From a virus: DNA of 33,318 nucleotides. This document shows, one piece after another, positions 23,235 to 30,468 of this stretch. Numbering within the stretch: position 1 is the stretch's first letter; every line of letters starts with the position of its first letter. The DNA lies in IMG/VR virus record IMGVR_UViG_3300045120_000390, positions 1-33,318 of that record; one strand, 5' to 3'. Both the position numbers and the translations under genes were made by a program. The notes beneath the pieces were generated by a model. The model worked only from the letters and a program-made list of their open reading frames with translations, ran no database searches and was not told the DNA's origin.

Positions 23235-24160
23235 GCTGCCTTTTCCTTCTGCCTGGTGATCAGCAGCCGCGGGAAGTCCGCGGCCGGCTGAAGCTTCTCG
23301 GCACGATGCTGCATTACGTTGGTGATTTTCCAGCCGTCGGCGATCGCCGCCTCGGCGCCGGCCAGCTTCACGAGGATCTCGCTCTTCACGGCTTCCTTGC
23401 CCTTCTTCGCCGCCGACTCCTGGGCGCCGAGGCGCTGCCATTCCTCGGCGAGGAAGGTGATCCTGTTGTCGCGGGTCAGATCGATCGGTGCAGGCTTTGC
23501 CGGATCCGGCCGGAACACCTGGCGGATCGCGTCGGCATCGCGCTCATAGTCCGGCGCTGTCAGGGCATGGCCTTCGTCGAAGGCCTGCCAGAACCGGCGG
23601 GCGAGATCGCGGATCGTCGCCTCGGCGCCGGCATGCCGCGGCACCTCGTGCACGACGAGCTCGGCGTCCTGCCAGCCGAGCACCAGCGCGGCGAGGATGC
23701 CGTGATGGGCGCCGAGCAGCATGGTGTTGGTGAGCGTCTGCAGCACGTAGCCGATCGGCGGCTCGCCGTCCGGCCAGTTGCGTTCGTAGCTCTGCCGCGA
23801 GATCACCTTGAACTCGAAGGCGACCGGCTGGCCGCGATCGAGGCCGTCGGCATCGGGCGTGCCTCCGAGCCTGAGATCCGGGTCGCGCAAATAGAGGCCG
23901 AGCGGATAGCGGACCTCGAGCTCGGGGCGCTGCTCGGCGAGCGCGGCAGCGACACCCGGCTCGATCCAGCGTCCCAGCTTCATGGCGGAATTTTCCTCGG
24001 CGGGCGATGCCAGGCCGGCCTTCTGCGCCCAGACCTGCCAGGCCGTGCGGCCATAGGGATCGAGGCCGGCGACTGCGGCGAGGTCGGAGGCGGTGATGTC
24101 TTGGGCGCGCAGCTCGAGCCAGGTGGCGCGGTCGGTGATGGCGAAGGCGTCGACGGTCAT
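23231..24160 (-). CDS. YqaJ/lambda-type exonuclease
   Basis: A 309-residue nuclease of the YqaJ (lambda exo) family. Motifs: WLELRAQDITASDLAAVAG near the N-terminus, an acidic metal ligand in GGTPDAD (about 103-105), the E116-x-K118 pair in AFEFKV, and Gln141 in GYVLQ. It should degrade one strand from double-strand ends and hand single strands to RecT. The RecT gene follows with a four-base overlap. A GGGAG site precedes the start. Confidence 0.88.
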   Translation of the reverse strand: MTVDAFAITDRATWLELRAQDITASDLAAVAGLDPYGRTAWQVWAQKAGLASPAEENSAMKLGRWIEPGVAAALAEQRPELEVRYPLGLYLRDPDLRLGGTPDADGLDRGQPVAFEFKVISRQSYERNWPDGEPPIGYVLQTLTNTMLLGAHHGILAALVLGWQDAELVVHEVPRHAGAEATIRDLARRFWQAFDEGHALTAPDYERDADAIRQVFRPDPAKPAPIDLTRDNRITFLAEEWQRLGAQESAAKKGKEAVKSEILVKLAGAEAAIADGWKITNVMQHRAEKLQPAADFPRLLITRQKEKAA

Positions 24161-24372
24161 CGCCGCGGCTCCCGCACCTCGAGCTCGGCGATCTCGCGCT
24201 TCAGCCTGTCGATCTCTGACTGGTGCCGCTTGCGGCAGCGGACGACGTCGGGATAGTGGTCGATGAAGCTGCAGAGCTCGTACAGGTCGCGCTCGGCCAG
24301 TAGCCGGTCCTTCATCTCCGACAGCAGCCGGTCCTTCGCCTCCATGAGCGAGAGCGCCTTGACCTCGATCAT
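24157..24372 (-). CDS. Small coiled-coil protein
   Basis: A 71-residue almost wholly helical charged protein, with one central FIDHYPDVVRCRKRH segment and a leucine-rich end (IDRLKREIAELEVREP). ATG 24372 is chosen for its AAGGAG site and ATGA overlap with the upstream stop. It may be an accessory factor for the recombination genes it precedes. Family unknown. Confidence 0.6.
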   Translation of the reverse strand: MIEVKALSLMEAKDRLLSEMKDRLLAERDLYELCSFIDHYPDVVRCRKRHQSEIDRLKREIAELEVREPRR

Positions 24373-24662
24373 CCCCAGGGCTCCTTCTGCAGGCCGCCGC
24401 ATCCGTGCCAGGCAGTGACCGCCTGGGCCGAGCCGTAGCTGCCGGGCGGCGCGAAGTTTAGCAGCCAGGTGATCGTCGCGTGTACCAGCGCCCAGTTGTG
24501 CGGCGCCAGCGCGAAGACCTGCATCAGATCGTTGGCGAGGATGGCGATGAGCAGCTTGTCGTCCGGCAGGTCGCCGAAATTCAGCCAGGCGAGAAGCTCG
24601 GCCTGGAACTCTTCGGGCGCAAAGCGCAGCGCAGGGCCGCGCAATCTCAGCTGCGAGATCAT
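24369..24662 (-). CDS. Unknown 97-residue protein
   Basis: It has an N-terminal amphipathic part (APEEFQAELLAWLNFGDLPDDKLLIAIL) and a more hydrophobic middle (MQVFALAPHNWALVHATITWLLNFAPPGSYG), ending in a Trp/Gly-rich tail. GGGAG lies eight bases before the start. Overlaps as ATGA on both sides tie it to the operon. I do not recognise it, and the LPDD...AILAND helix could be a protein-binding surface. Confidence 0.6.
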   Translation of the reverse strand: MISQLRLRGPALRFAPEEFQAELLAWLNFGDLPDDKLLIAILANDLMQVFALAPHNWALVHATITWLLNFAPPGSYGSAQAVTAWHGCGGLQKEPWG

Positions 24663-24799
24663 GGCCGCATCTCCCGCCGCAGTTCTTCAGCGAGCGCCAG
24701 CTCGCCCGCGTCGACCAGGATGCGCAGCCAGCGCTCGGGGGATGGATCGGGCCGAATGCCGAACGTCACGAAACAGACCAGCTCGTGGTCAACCGGCAT
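24659..24799 (-). CDS. Small unknown protein
   Basis: A 46-residue protein from ATG 24799, which has GGGGAAG six bases upstream. A TTG at 24847 with GGGGAA would add 16 residues. It has a strand-like start (VDHELVCFVTFGIRP) and a helix (WLRILVDAGELALAEELRREM). It is the first gene after the hairpin at 24861-24897. Coupling to the next gene as ATGA is the main evidence. Confidence 0.5.
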   Translation of the reverse strand: MPVDHELVCFVTFGIRPDPSPERWLRILVDAGELALAEELRREMRP

Positions 24800-24860
24800 G
24801 TCGACTTCCCCGGAAGCGGCTTCTTGTGGCAGGCGGTGCGTATTCAATGGTTGTTCCCCG

Positions 24861-24897
24861 GAAGGCCGTCCCGGCCTCGAAAGACCGGGACGGCTTC
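24861..24897 (-). terminator. Intercistronic hairpin, likely attenuator or RNA processing signal
   Basis: GAAGGCCGTCCCGG (24861-24874) pairs with CCGGGACGGCTTC (24885-24897): 13 base pairs with one bulged G and a 10-base loop. It lies a few bases after the stop of the 24905-25798 gene. No T tract follows on either strand, so full intrinsic termination is not expected. It could stabilise the upstream message. Confidence 0.5.
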
Positions 24898-24904
24898 CCC
24901 CACC

Positions 24905-25798
24905 CTACTCGACGGGCTCGACGTGTCCCTTGCGGGCATCGAACTTGATGGACTTCGGCTTGTTGCCGGCCCGATATGCATTCCAGGCGAAGATGCAGCC
25001 GTAATAGAGGGCCTTGGGCTGCGGGCGTTCGACCTTCTTGTCCTTCATCGCCTCCAGCGCTGCATCGAGCTGGCTTGCCGCGTGGGTATCATCGCCGACG
25101 ACGCCGCCGCGGGCGACGAGGTCCCAGAAGATTTTCGTCTCGGCGACGTTGGCCTGCCAGGTTGCCCACATGGCGGCGACGATCGGCTTGTAGGCGAGCT
25201 CCCTGGTTTTCGTATTGAAGACCTGGCCGTCGAGCCAGTTGATGAAGGGATGCGTTGCCTGCTCGTGCAGGACGACATAACAATCGTCGCCGATCACCTT
25301 GACGCCGCCGACGATGACGGTGTCGTAGAAGACAATGCCTTCAGCCCCCAGCTTGGCGACCGGCAGGGAAACGCCGGCCAGGCCGGGTTCCAGCTTGGCA
25401 TAGGCACCCGCGACGTCGAGCGGCGTGCGCCCGGACATGCGGTCATCAAACTGCCTAAACAGATTGACGAGGCCGTCAGCGGTATCGACGCTGTAGATGT
25501 CGCGATGGACGATCAGGCCTTCCGGCAGCGTGCCGTTCATCTGGCTGAGCACTTCCGACGAGTGCTGGCCGTTGCAGCGGATCTCCTTGCCGTCGAGCTC
25601 GGCCGACGCCCAAGCGAAGGGGATTGCCTTTCCCGCCTCGATCTTCTCCTTGAGCATCTGCAGGCGTTTGGGATTGAGCTCGCGCTCGGTCGGCGACGGC
25701 GGCAGGGCGCGGAACTTGTCGAGCCCCTCCTGCGTCAGCGGGATCGTCGTGCTGGACTTGAGGCGAAAGCCGATATTAGAGGTCGTTTGCGTGGACAT
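24905..25798 (-). CDS. ParB/sulfiredoxin-like fold protein, function unknown
   Basis: A 297-residue protein. Residues about 35-90 (LNPKRLQMLKEKIEAGKAIPFAWASAELDGKEIRCNGQHSSEVL) resemble the ParB/Srx superfamily, in which a 'G-x-H-R'-type loop binds nucleotide. Here the loop is NGQHSS, so the following Arg is replaced. The remaining 200 residues (HEQATHPFINWLDGQVFNTKTREL, a C-terminal helical ending) are unrecognised. There is an AAGGAG site before the start and a hairpin on each side. It is a large conserved-looking early protein, possibly a DNA-binding or nucleotide-using factor. Confidence 0.6.
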   Translation of the reverse strand: MSTQTTSNIGFRLKSSTTIPLTQEGLDKFRALPPSPTERELNPKRLQMLKEKIEAGKAIPFAWASAELDGKEIRCNGQHSSEVLSQMNGTLPEGLIVHRDIYSVDTADGLVNLFRQFDDRMSGRTPLDVAGAYAKLEPGLAGVSLPVAKLGAEGIVFYDTVIVGGVKVIGDDCYVVLHEQATHPFINWLDGQVFNTKTRELAYKPIVAAMWATWQANVAETKIFWDLVARGGVVGDDTHAASQLDAALEAMKDKKVERPQPKALYYGCIFAWNAYRAGNKPKSIKFDARKGHVEPVE

Positions 25799-25829
25799 GA
25801 CATTTCTCCTTGTTCTGTCCTTGTGGGGA

Positions 25830-25868
25830 GGCAGGGCCGAAAGAGTTTGGCGCCCATTCGGTCCTGCC
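25830..25868 (-). terminator. Intercistronic hairpin in the leftward operon
   Basis: GGCAGGGCCGAA (25830-25841) pairs with TTCGGTCCTGCC (25857-25868) with one mismatch-type position and a 15-base loop, overlapping the stop codon of the upstream gene. There is no T tract. It probably modulates expression between the first and second leftward genes. Confidence 0.4.
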
Positions 25869-26662
25869 TACTCGTCCTCCCATTTCGCCATCAGGGTCTT
25901 CAGCTGGTGCGCAAGGCGTGCGACGGCCACCACGGAGATCGTGACGCCGTTTTTCTTGCCTTGCTCCTGAAGGCCTTCGGCAATGGGAGCGAGTTCCTCC
26001 AGGATGCGTTGCCGGCTGAGCTGCCGGTCGGTCCTGAAAATGCGGTAGCGCTTCGAGCGCCCGTAGGGCTTGTCCTCGAGCTCGTAGGGGAAATCCTTGA
26101 GCCGAAACTTATTGGCGCTGGTGGCAACCTCGGCGAGCAATTCCTCGTCGACGTCGAGCTCGCCGGCAATCTTCGAGGCGTCGTGCCACTTGCCGTCGGA
26201 GAACTTCTTGCCGAGAGCCTGGCGGACAGGGCTGAAGTCGCGCGGCGTCTTGCGGCCGCCGGCGGCCTCGTCCTGCTCGGCGGCAAGGATGAGCTCCCAG
26301 GTCTTCTGGTAGCGCTTGCGGTCGTTGCCGGCGAGATCCTTCGTCTGCGACCAGAAGGAGCGGAAGCGCTTCTCGTGGAGGGGCTGCTTGAGGACAGCCA
26401 AATCTTCAGAATTACCCTGGGGTAAAAATGAAATAAACGCCCCGAATGTCAGCATGCGGGACACATGTGCCCCACTCATCCCGACCTCGGCGGCGATCAT
26501 CTCCTGCGTCCAGGAGCGGCTTGCTGTTTCGTTGAACAGCTCGCCGATCGTCTGCTCGAAGCGGGCGCCCGCAGTTTGCCTTGATGTGCCATAGGTCTTC
26601 TGGATCTCGGTCCAGCGCCCGACGAACTCCTCGCGCGTCATGATGTTGGGCAGGTCGTTCAC
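25868..26662 (-). CDS. HTH DNA-binding protein, first gene of the leftward operon
   Basis: A 264-residue protein from GTG 26662, which has GGGGAG eight bases upstream. The open frame continues to a TTG at 26716 that lies in the operator, so that start is rejected. Residues about 48-75 form a KorB/ParB-type helix-turn-helix (SWTQEMIAAEVGMSGAHVSRMLTFG). A second possible winged helix follows (KKFSDGKWHDASKIAGELDVDEELLAEVA). Being directly behind the leftward promoter, it may act in early regulation, replication or partition. None of these is proven. Confidence 0.65.
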   Translation of the reverse strand: MNDLPNIMTREEFVGRWTEIQKTYGTSRQTAGARFEQTIGELFNETASRSWTQEMIAAEVGMSGAHVSRMLTFGAFISFLPQGNSEDLAVLKQPLHEKRFRSFWSQTKDLAGNDRKRYQKTWELILAAEQDEAAGGRKTPRDFSPVRQALGKKFSDGKWHDASKIAGELDVDEELLAEVATSANKFRLKDFPYELEDKPYGRSKRYRIFRTDRQLSRQRILEELAPIAEGLQEQGKKNGVTISVVAVARLAHQLKTLMAKWEDE

Positions 26663-26695
26663 GGCTTCATCTCCCCGACGCAGGATTTCGGGGTA

Positions 26696-26737
26696 GGCAT
26701 AGGACAAATTGTCCAATCAGTAAAGGACAAAATGTCC
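26696..26737 (-). promoter_or_regulatory. Leftward promoter (PL-like) with two operators
   Basis: On the minus strand: TTTACT (26719-26724), 17-base spacer, TATGCC (26696-26701). The spacer holds the perfect palindrome GGACAAATTGTCC (26702-26714). A second site, GGACAAAATGTCC (26725-26737), is centred 23 bp upstream. The arrangement mirrors the rightward promoter at 27100-27141. Confidence 0.75.
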
Positions 26738-26781
26738 AATCAAGGCATCGGCGTCAGCGGGGACGGTAAGGGAGAGCTTGT

Positions 26782-27063
26782 CTAGCGCTGATTCTGCGAT
26801 CTGACAGCCAGGGGCGGCCGCGCCTGTCTCGGGCGCGGCTTCCCGAGAAGAAGGTTCTCGATGTCGGCGTTGGTGACGAGGCAGAACCGCTGCATCAGAT
26901 AGGCGGGAAGAGGACTGCGGGTTTCATACTTGCGATACCGGTCTGCCGGGATGCCGAGAGCAATAGCCATCTGTTCGGCCGTCCATCCCTTTTCCTCGCG
27001 CCATGCTTTCGTGCGAGCGATAAGTGCCTCATTGAATTGACGTTCTTCGTTGCTCTCGGCCAT
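26782..27063 (-). CDS. Small XRE-family repressor (CI-like)
   Basis: A 93-residue protein. Residues about 10-65 are an XRE helix-turn-helix (LIARTKAWREEKGWTAEQMAIALGIPADRYRKYET, then YLMQRFCLVTNADIENLLLGK). The tail is basic. It lies between the two operator clusters, as lambda cI lies between OL and OR. It has no peptidase/dimerisation domain of the LexA/CI type, so RecA-driven self-cleavage is not expected. ATG 27063 is preferred over TTG 27069. There is no Shine-Dalgarno, and the message may be leaderless or nearly so. An operator copy abuts the start codon, which implies autoregulation. Confidence 0.8.
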   Translation of the reverse strand: MAESNEERQFNEALIARTKAWREEKGWTAEQMAIALGIPADRYRKYETRSPLPAYLMQRFCLVTNADIENLLLGKPRPRQARPPLAVRSQNQR

Positions 27064-27135
27064 TGACAATTTGTCTCAGAAGGGCCGGCGCGTGTCCTTG
27101 GACGTATCGTCCTTGACGGTTTGGACAATTTGTCC
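27064..27135. promoter_or_regulatory. Right operator cluster (three sites)
   Basis: Sites: TGACAATTTGTCT (27064-27076) next to the repressor start, GGACGTATCGTCC (27100-27112) and the perfect GGACAATTTGTCC (27123-27135). The last two are centred 23 bp apart, as in the left cluster. The 18 bases at 27121-27138 are the exact reverse complement of 26699-26716. Confidence 0.8.
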
Positions 27136-27141
27136 TATCGC
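27113..27141 (+). promoter_or_regulatory. Rightward promoter (PR-like)
   Basis: TTGACG (27113-27118), 17-base spacer, TATCGC (27136-27141). The operator GGACAATTTGTCC fills the 3' part of the spacer, so a bound repressor would block polymerase. Expected transcription start is near 27148, only about three bases before ATG 27151. Confidence 0.7.
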
Positions 27142-27150
27142 GTATGCATC

Positions 27151-27342
27151 ATGAGGAAGCGTCTCGAAAAGTGGTCGGAGATTGAAGCTGCCGCCAAGCA
27201 ACTGGGTGTTTCCGAGTGGGCCTTGCGCAAGTGGGCAGACCGCGGAAGCGTACCTGGAAAGTGGCAGATCCCGCTCATCGTCCAGAGCAAGGGACGCCTG
27301 TCGGTCAAGGATTTCCTGACGCTCAAGGAGAACGCGGCATGA
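27151..27342 (+). CDS. Cro-like regulator
   Basis: A 63-residue protein with a short HTH: WSEIEAAAKQLGVSEWALRKWADRGSVPGKWQIPLIV, then LSVKDFLTL. Position and orientation, divergent from the repressor and directly behind the rightward promoter, match lambda cro. It begins at ATG 27151. The upstream TTG at 27121 is within the operator and is not used. It probably competes for the same GGACAA-type sites. Confidence 0.78.
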   Translation: MRKRLEKWSEIEAAAKQLGVSEWALRKWADRGSVPGKWQIPLIVQSKGRLSVKDFLTLKENAA

Positions 27343-27440
27343 GCGCGCCCCTTGCTTCCCGGCGATGTGCGCGCTTTGCCGTCCGATCGTTCAGTGTCTG
27401 CCTAAGCTCCAACCTCCTTCCGTGGTCGTCCAGACCATGA
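27339..27440 (+). CDS. Possible micro-ORF coupled to the Cro-like gene
   Basis: A 33-codon frame starts ATGA at the Cro-like stop (MSAPLASRRCARFAVRS...) and ends 15 bases before the next gene. The only support is the four-base overlap. Codon use is not informative. Confidence 0.2.
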   Translation: MSAPLASRRCARFAVRSFSVCLSSNLLPWSSRP

Positions 27441-27455
27441 GGGAGAGGCTTTGCA

Positions 27456-27869
27456 ATGTCCGGAAAAGGTTCTGCAGGATCCTGCAAGATGAGTGTCGAG
27501 TGCGTCACTGAGGCCAGAGCCATGGGCGAGGTCATCCTGCGCGCATCGCATCGTGGGCCGGGCGATACCGTCGAGGCCGCCATGCACCGGGCCGAGCGCC
27601 TCTACGGCGCGCCGGCGTCCTGGCTGCACCGGCTGCGCTATCGCTACCGCGACCTCAATGACCTGCCCACTTCGGTATTCTTCACGATCCTGAAAGCATA
27701 CCGCGCCGCCTGCGATGCCGGCGAACGGGCCTACCTGGCGGAACGGGAGCTGGCTGACGATGAGAGCAATCCGTTTCTGGTTGGCCTGGCTCGCCTATTG
27801 GCTGGCGAGACGCCTGAAACGAAAAAGACCGACGCCGAGCAAGCGTCCCGACCCACTTCCGTAGACTGA
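27456..27869 (+). CDS. Unknown early protein
   Basis: A 137-residue helical protein with a GGGAG site about ten bases before ATG 27456. A central block (AAMHRAERLYGAPASWLHRLRYRYRDLNDLPTSVFFTILKAYRAACDAGE) is rich in aromatics and arginine, and the C-terminus is Lys/Thr/Glu-rich. Its position in the early rightward operon suggests a regulatory or DNA-binding role. The pattern recalls small proteins common in Rhizobiales phages, but I know no function. Bases 27870-28035 after it contain no convincing gene. Confidence 0.65.
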   Translation: MSGKGSAGSCKMSVECVTEARAMGEVILRASHRGPGDTVEAAMHRAERLYGAPASWLHRLRYRYRDLNDLPTSVFFTILKAYRAACDAGERAYLAERELADDESNPFLVGLARLLAGETPETKKTDAEQASRPTSVD

Positions 27870-28035
27870 GTTTGTGAGTTGGCGAGCTGCGCTACGGGCG
27901 CGCGGCGGGTCCCAGCCTTTTGCCCGTGAAGTTTTCGCCGCTGTCCGCAGTGTCTCTCGTATCGCCGGATTGTCGGGAAAGCAGGCCGCCGCGTCGCCGC
28001 CAGGCGCGGCGGCAGCCATTTCAGAGGGAGGATCC

Positions 28036-28416
28036 ATGACCGACGTGCAGTTTGATCCCGAGACCGGCGAGATCCTCGAGCCGCCGGTGCCGGCCGTCCA
28101 GCCCGCGCCCGAAAGGCCGAAGCGGGCGAGGAAGCCGAAGCCGAAGCGCGGCAACGGCCGCGTCCATATTCCCGAGAACGAGACGCCGCGCGAGCGCTTC
28201 CTGCGCTCGTCTTCCACTCGCATGAAGCAGGCGCTGACGGCGATCGATCTGATCGCCGGCTTCGGCCGCAGCCGCGCCAACTACGAATATGGCGACGGCG
28301 AGGCCGAGCGGCTCGCCAGCCGTCTGGAGGCGGCAGTGGCGCGCATGCGGCGCGAGCTCGCGCGGCCGCCGACCCGCAAGGAGGAACGCGACAGCCAGCG
28401 CAGCTTCGACTGGTGA
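28036..28416 (+). CDS. Unknown basic early protein
   Basis: A 126-residue protein. The first 50 residues (TDVQFDPETGEILEPP then PERPKRARKPKPKRG) are acidic, then strongly basic and Pro-rich. The rest is helical with RERFLRSSSTRMKQALTAIDLIAGFGR and ends in a charged helix. GGGAGG precedes ATG 28036. The open frame extends upstream to 27874 but only the GGGAGG-linked start looks real. It probably binds nucleic acid. Confidence 0.65.
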   Translation: MTDVQFDPETGEILEPPVPAVQPAPERPKRARKPKPKRGNGRVHIPENETPRERFLRSSSTRMKQALTAIDLIAGFGRSRANYEYGDGEAERLASRLEAAVARMRRELARPPTRKEERDSQRSFDW

Positions 28417-28423
28417 TGGCAGC

Positions 28424-28894
28424 GTGACCGGCCAGCTGTCGCTGTTCAAGTCGGCCCGCCAGCGCGGCACCAGGCCGCCGCCGGCGCTCGAGTTCGAAAC
28501 CCACTGCGCGATCGCCGACACGCTGCGCCGCGGTGCGACGCCGGGCTGGATCTGGACGCATTTCCCGGCCGGTGAAAGGCGCGACCTCGGCGCCGCCGCC
28601 AGGCTCAAGCGCATGGGCCTGAAAGGCGGCTTCCCCGACTTCCTGCTGATCGCGCCGGACGGCGTCCACCACTGGCTCGAGCTCAAGCGCGGCAACGCAG
28701 CGCTGACCGACGACCAGAAAGCCTTCCAGCTCGAGATGAACATGCGCGGCGTGCCGTGCGCGGTGGCGCGATCCTATGAGCTGGCAATCGCCCAGCTGAA
28801 GGAATGGGGCGCCGTCAGGGTCAGTCTCGAGCAGTCCGCGCGGCCGCTGGTCCCCTATGCCGGCCAGGATCCCAACGAGCGGCAGCAACGATGA
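28424..28894 (+). CDS. VRR-NUC domain nuclease
   Basis: A 156-residue protein from GTG 28424. Residues about 65-100 carry the VRR-NUC signature of the PD-(D/E)XK superfamily: KGGFPDFLLIAPDGVHHWLELKRG (Asp, then E-x-K), followed by LTDDQKAFQLEMNMRGVPCAVARSYE. Such small nucleases in phages often act as structure-specific or Holliday-junction resolvases. It is encoded directly before the helicase operon, which supports a replication or recombination role. The ATG at 28414 is in a closed frame. Confidence 0.85.
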   Translation: MTGQLSLFKSARQRGTRPPPALEFETHCAIADTLRRGATPGWIWTHFPAGERRDLGAAARLKRMGLKGGFPDFLLIAPDGVHHWLELKRGNAALTDDQKAFQLEMNMRGVPCAVARSYELAIAQLKEWGAVRVSLEQSARPLVPYAGQDPNERQQR

Positions 28895-29109
28895 GCGGCC
28901 GCTGGGAGCTCTGGCGCTATAGCTTCCTCACCGAGGCCGCGGCCGAGGCGCGCAAGGCCAGTCGCCGCTACTGGGCGCCGGACGGGCCGGCCGATCGCCG
29001 CTATCCCGTCCTGCCATCACCAGGCTGGCCCGAGCCCAGCCAGGCCGCGCGCAGCACCGTCGCCGCCGTCGAGGACATCCGCGAGCGGGCGCGGAGACGG
29101 AGGCGGTGA
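28891..29109 (+). CDS. Small unknown basic protein
   Basis: A 72-residue protein, overlapping the nuclease as ATGA and the helicase as GTGA. The first half is Arg/Trp/Tyr-rich (RWELWRYSFLTEAAAEARKASRRYW) and the protein ends in a basic helix (IRERARRRRR). It may bind DNA next to the replication proteins. No family is recognised. Confidence 0.6.
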   Translation: MSGRWELWRYSFLTEAAAEARKASRRYWAPDGPADRRYPVLPSPGWPEPSQAARSTVAAVEDIRERARRRRR

Positions 29110-30458
29110 AGGATGAGGCAAAAAGAAGGCCATCGCAGCCCGACCAGATCAGGGGGCACACCGACGAGTCCCTGGCGCTCGAGTTCGCCACCCGCAACTG
29201 CGGCCTGTTCCGCTACGTGGCCGACTGGAGCCGCTGGATGATCTTCGACGGCAGCATGTGGACGCGCGACGAGACCCTGCATGTCTATGCCGAGGCACGC
29301 GCCCTGGTGCGCGAGGATTCGATCTCGGCGCCGAAGAAGGACCAGCCGCGGATCCTGTCGTCGCGCACCATTCACGCGATCGTCAGCCTGGCCCGCACCG
29401 ATCCGATCCTCGCCGCGGTCGTCGATCAGTGGGACGACGACGAAACGGTGATTCACTGCGACGGCGAGATCCACCAGCTGATGGTCGAGGGCGACCCGCG
29501 ATCGGCGATCCCCGGCGACTATCTGACCAAATCGACTGCGACCAAGCCGGACGGCGAGGACTGCCCGATGTGGCGCGAGTTCCTCGAGGTGGTCACCGGC
29601 GGCGACGCGGCGCTGATCGACTACCTGCAGCGCATGTGCGGCTATTGCCTCACCGGCTCGACCCGGGAGCAGGTGCTGTTCTTCCTCTACGGTCCGGGCG
29701 GCAACGGCAAATCCACCTTCGTCAACACCATCGCCGGCGTCATGGGCGACTATGCCAAGACCGCGGCGATCGACACCTTCTCGACGTCGAGCAACGATCG
29801 GCATCCGACCGATCTCGCCAACCTGCAGGGCGCCCGCCTCGTCACCGCGACCGAGACAGCCGAAGGCAGGCGCTGGGACGAGACCCGGATCAAGACGCTG
29901 ACCGGCGGCGACCGGATCTCGGCACGCTTCATGCGCCAGGACTTCTTCACCTACCTGCCGGCCTTCAAGCTGGTCGTCAGCGGCAACCACAAGCCCGAGC
30001 TGAAGGGCGTCGACGAGGCCTGGCGCCGGCGCATGCAGATCATTCCCTTCACCGTCCGGATCCCGCCAGGCAAGCGCATCCGCGGCTATGACGAGAAGCT
30101 GCGCGCGGAGTGGCCGGCGATCCTCATGTGGATGATCGAGGGCGCCAGGCTCTGGGCGCGCGATGGCCTTAACCCGCCGCCGGCCGTCACCGAGGCGACG
30201 GCCGAATATCTCGACAGCGAGGACGTGCTCGGCGGCTGGCTCGAGGAATGCACGACCCTCGAGGAGGACGCCTTCACCAGCCGGCAGCAGCTGTTCGTGT
30301 CGTGGGCAGCCTTCTGCAAACGCGTCGGTGAGGTGCCAGGCACGCGCAAGACGTTCGCCGCCGCTCTCAACCGCCGCGAAGGCCTCAAGCAAAGCAAGCG
30401 CGAAGGACTCCGCGGCTATCTCGGCATCCGCCTCAGGATCGATTTCGAGCTGACATGA
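29106..30458 (+). CDS. D5/P4-type SF3 replicative helicase
   Basis: A 450-residue protein from GTG 29106. Residues about 20-170 are a D5 N-terminal region, and about 190-370 an SF3 helicase core: Walker A GPGGNGKST (196-204), ATET Walker B-like motif, LVVSGNHKP (motif C) and arginine-finger region EAWRRRMQIIPF. The C-terminus looks like a winged helix. Unlike P4 alpha there is no primase domain, so priming must come from the host or another protein. It probably unwinds the origin, which may be the repeat region at 30756-30919. Confidence 0.9.
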   Translation: MKDEAKRRPSQPDQIRGHTDESLALEFATRNCGLFRYVADWSRWMIFDGSMWTRDETLHVYAEARALVREDSISAPKKDQPRILSSRTIHAIVSLARTDPILAAVVDQWDDDETVIHCDGEIHQLMVEGDPRSAIPGDYLTKSTATKPDGEDCPMWREFLEVVTGGDAALIDYLQRMCGYCLTGSTREQVLFFLYGPGGNGKSTFVNTIAGVMGDYAKTAAIDTFSTSSNDRHPTDLANLQGARLVTATETAEGRRWDETRIKTLTGGDRISARFMRQDFFTYLPAFKLVVSGNHKPELKGVDEAWRRRMQIIPFTVRIPPGKRIRGYDEKLRAEWPAILMWMIEGARLWARDGLNPPPAVTEATAEYLDSEDVLGGWLEECTTLEEDAFTSRQQLFVSWAAFCKRVGEVPGTRKTFAAALNRREGLKQSKREGLRGYLGIRLRIDFELT

Positions 30459-30468
30459 GGAGGTATCC

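Noticed and set aside
24785-26425. 546-codon plus-strand ORF in the leftward operon
   Set aside because: It opposes the ParB/Srx-like and HTH genes, which have good ribosome sites and recognisable motifs.
26662-26716. TTG start at 26716 for the HTH gene
   Set aside because: The TTG is in the left operator/promoter, upstream of the predicted transcript start. The same six residues arise at 27121 because the operator is repeated. GTG 26662 has a good ribosome site.
27990-28015. GC-rich inverted repeat (GCCGCC/GGCGGC) as a terminator
   Set aside because: The stem is short, there is no T tract, and such pairings are expected by chance at this GC content.
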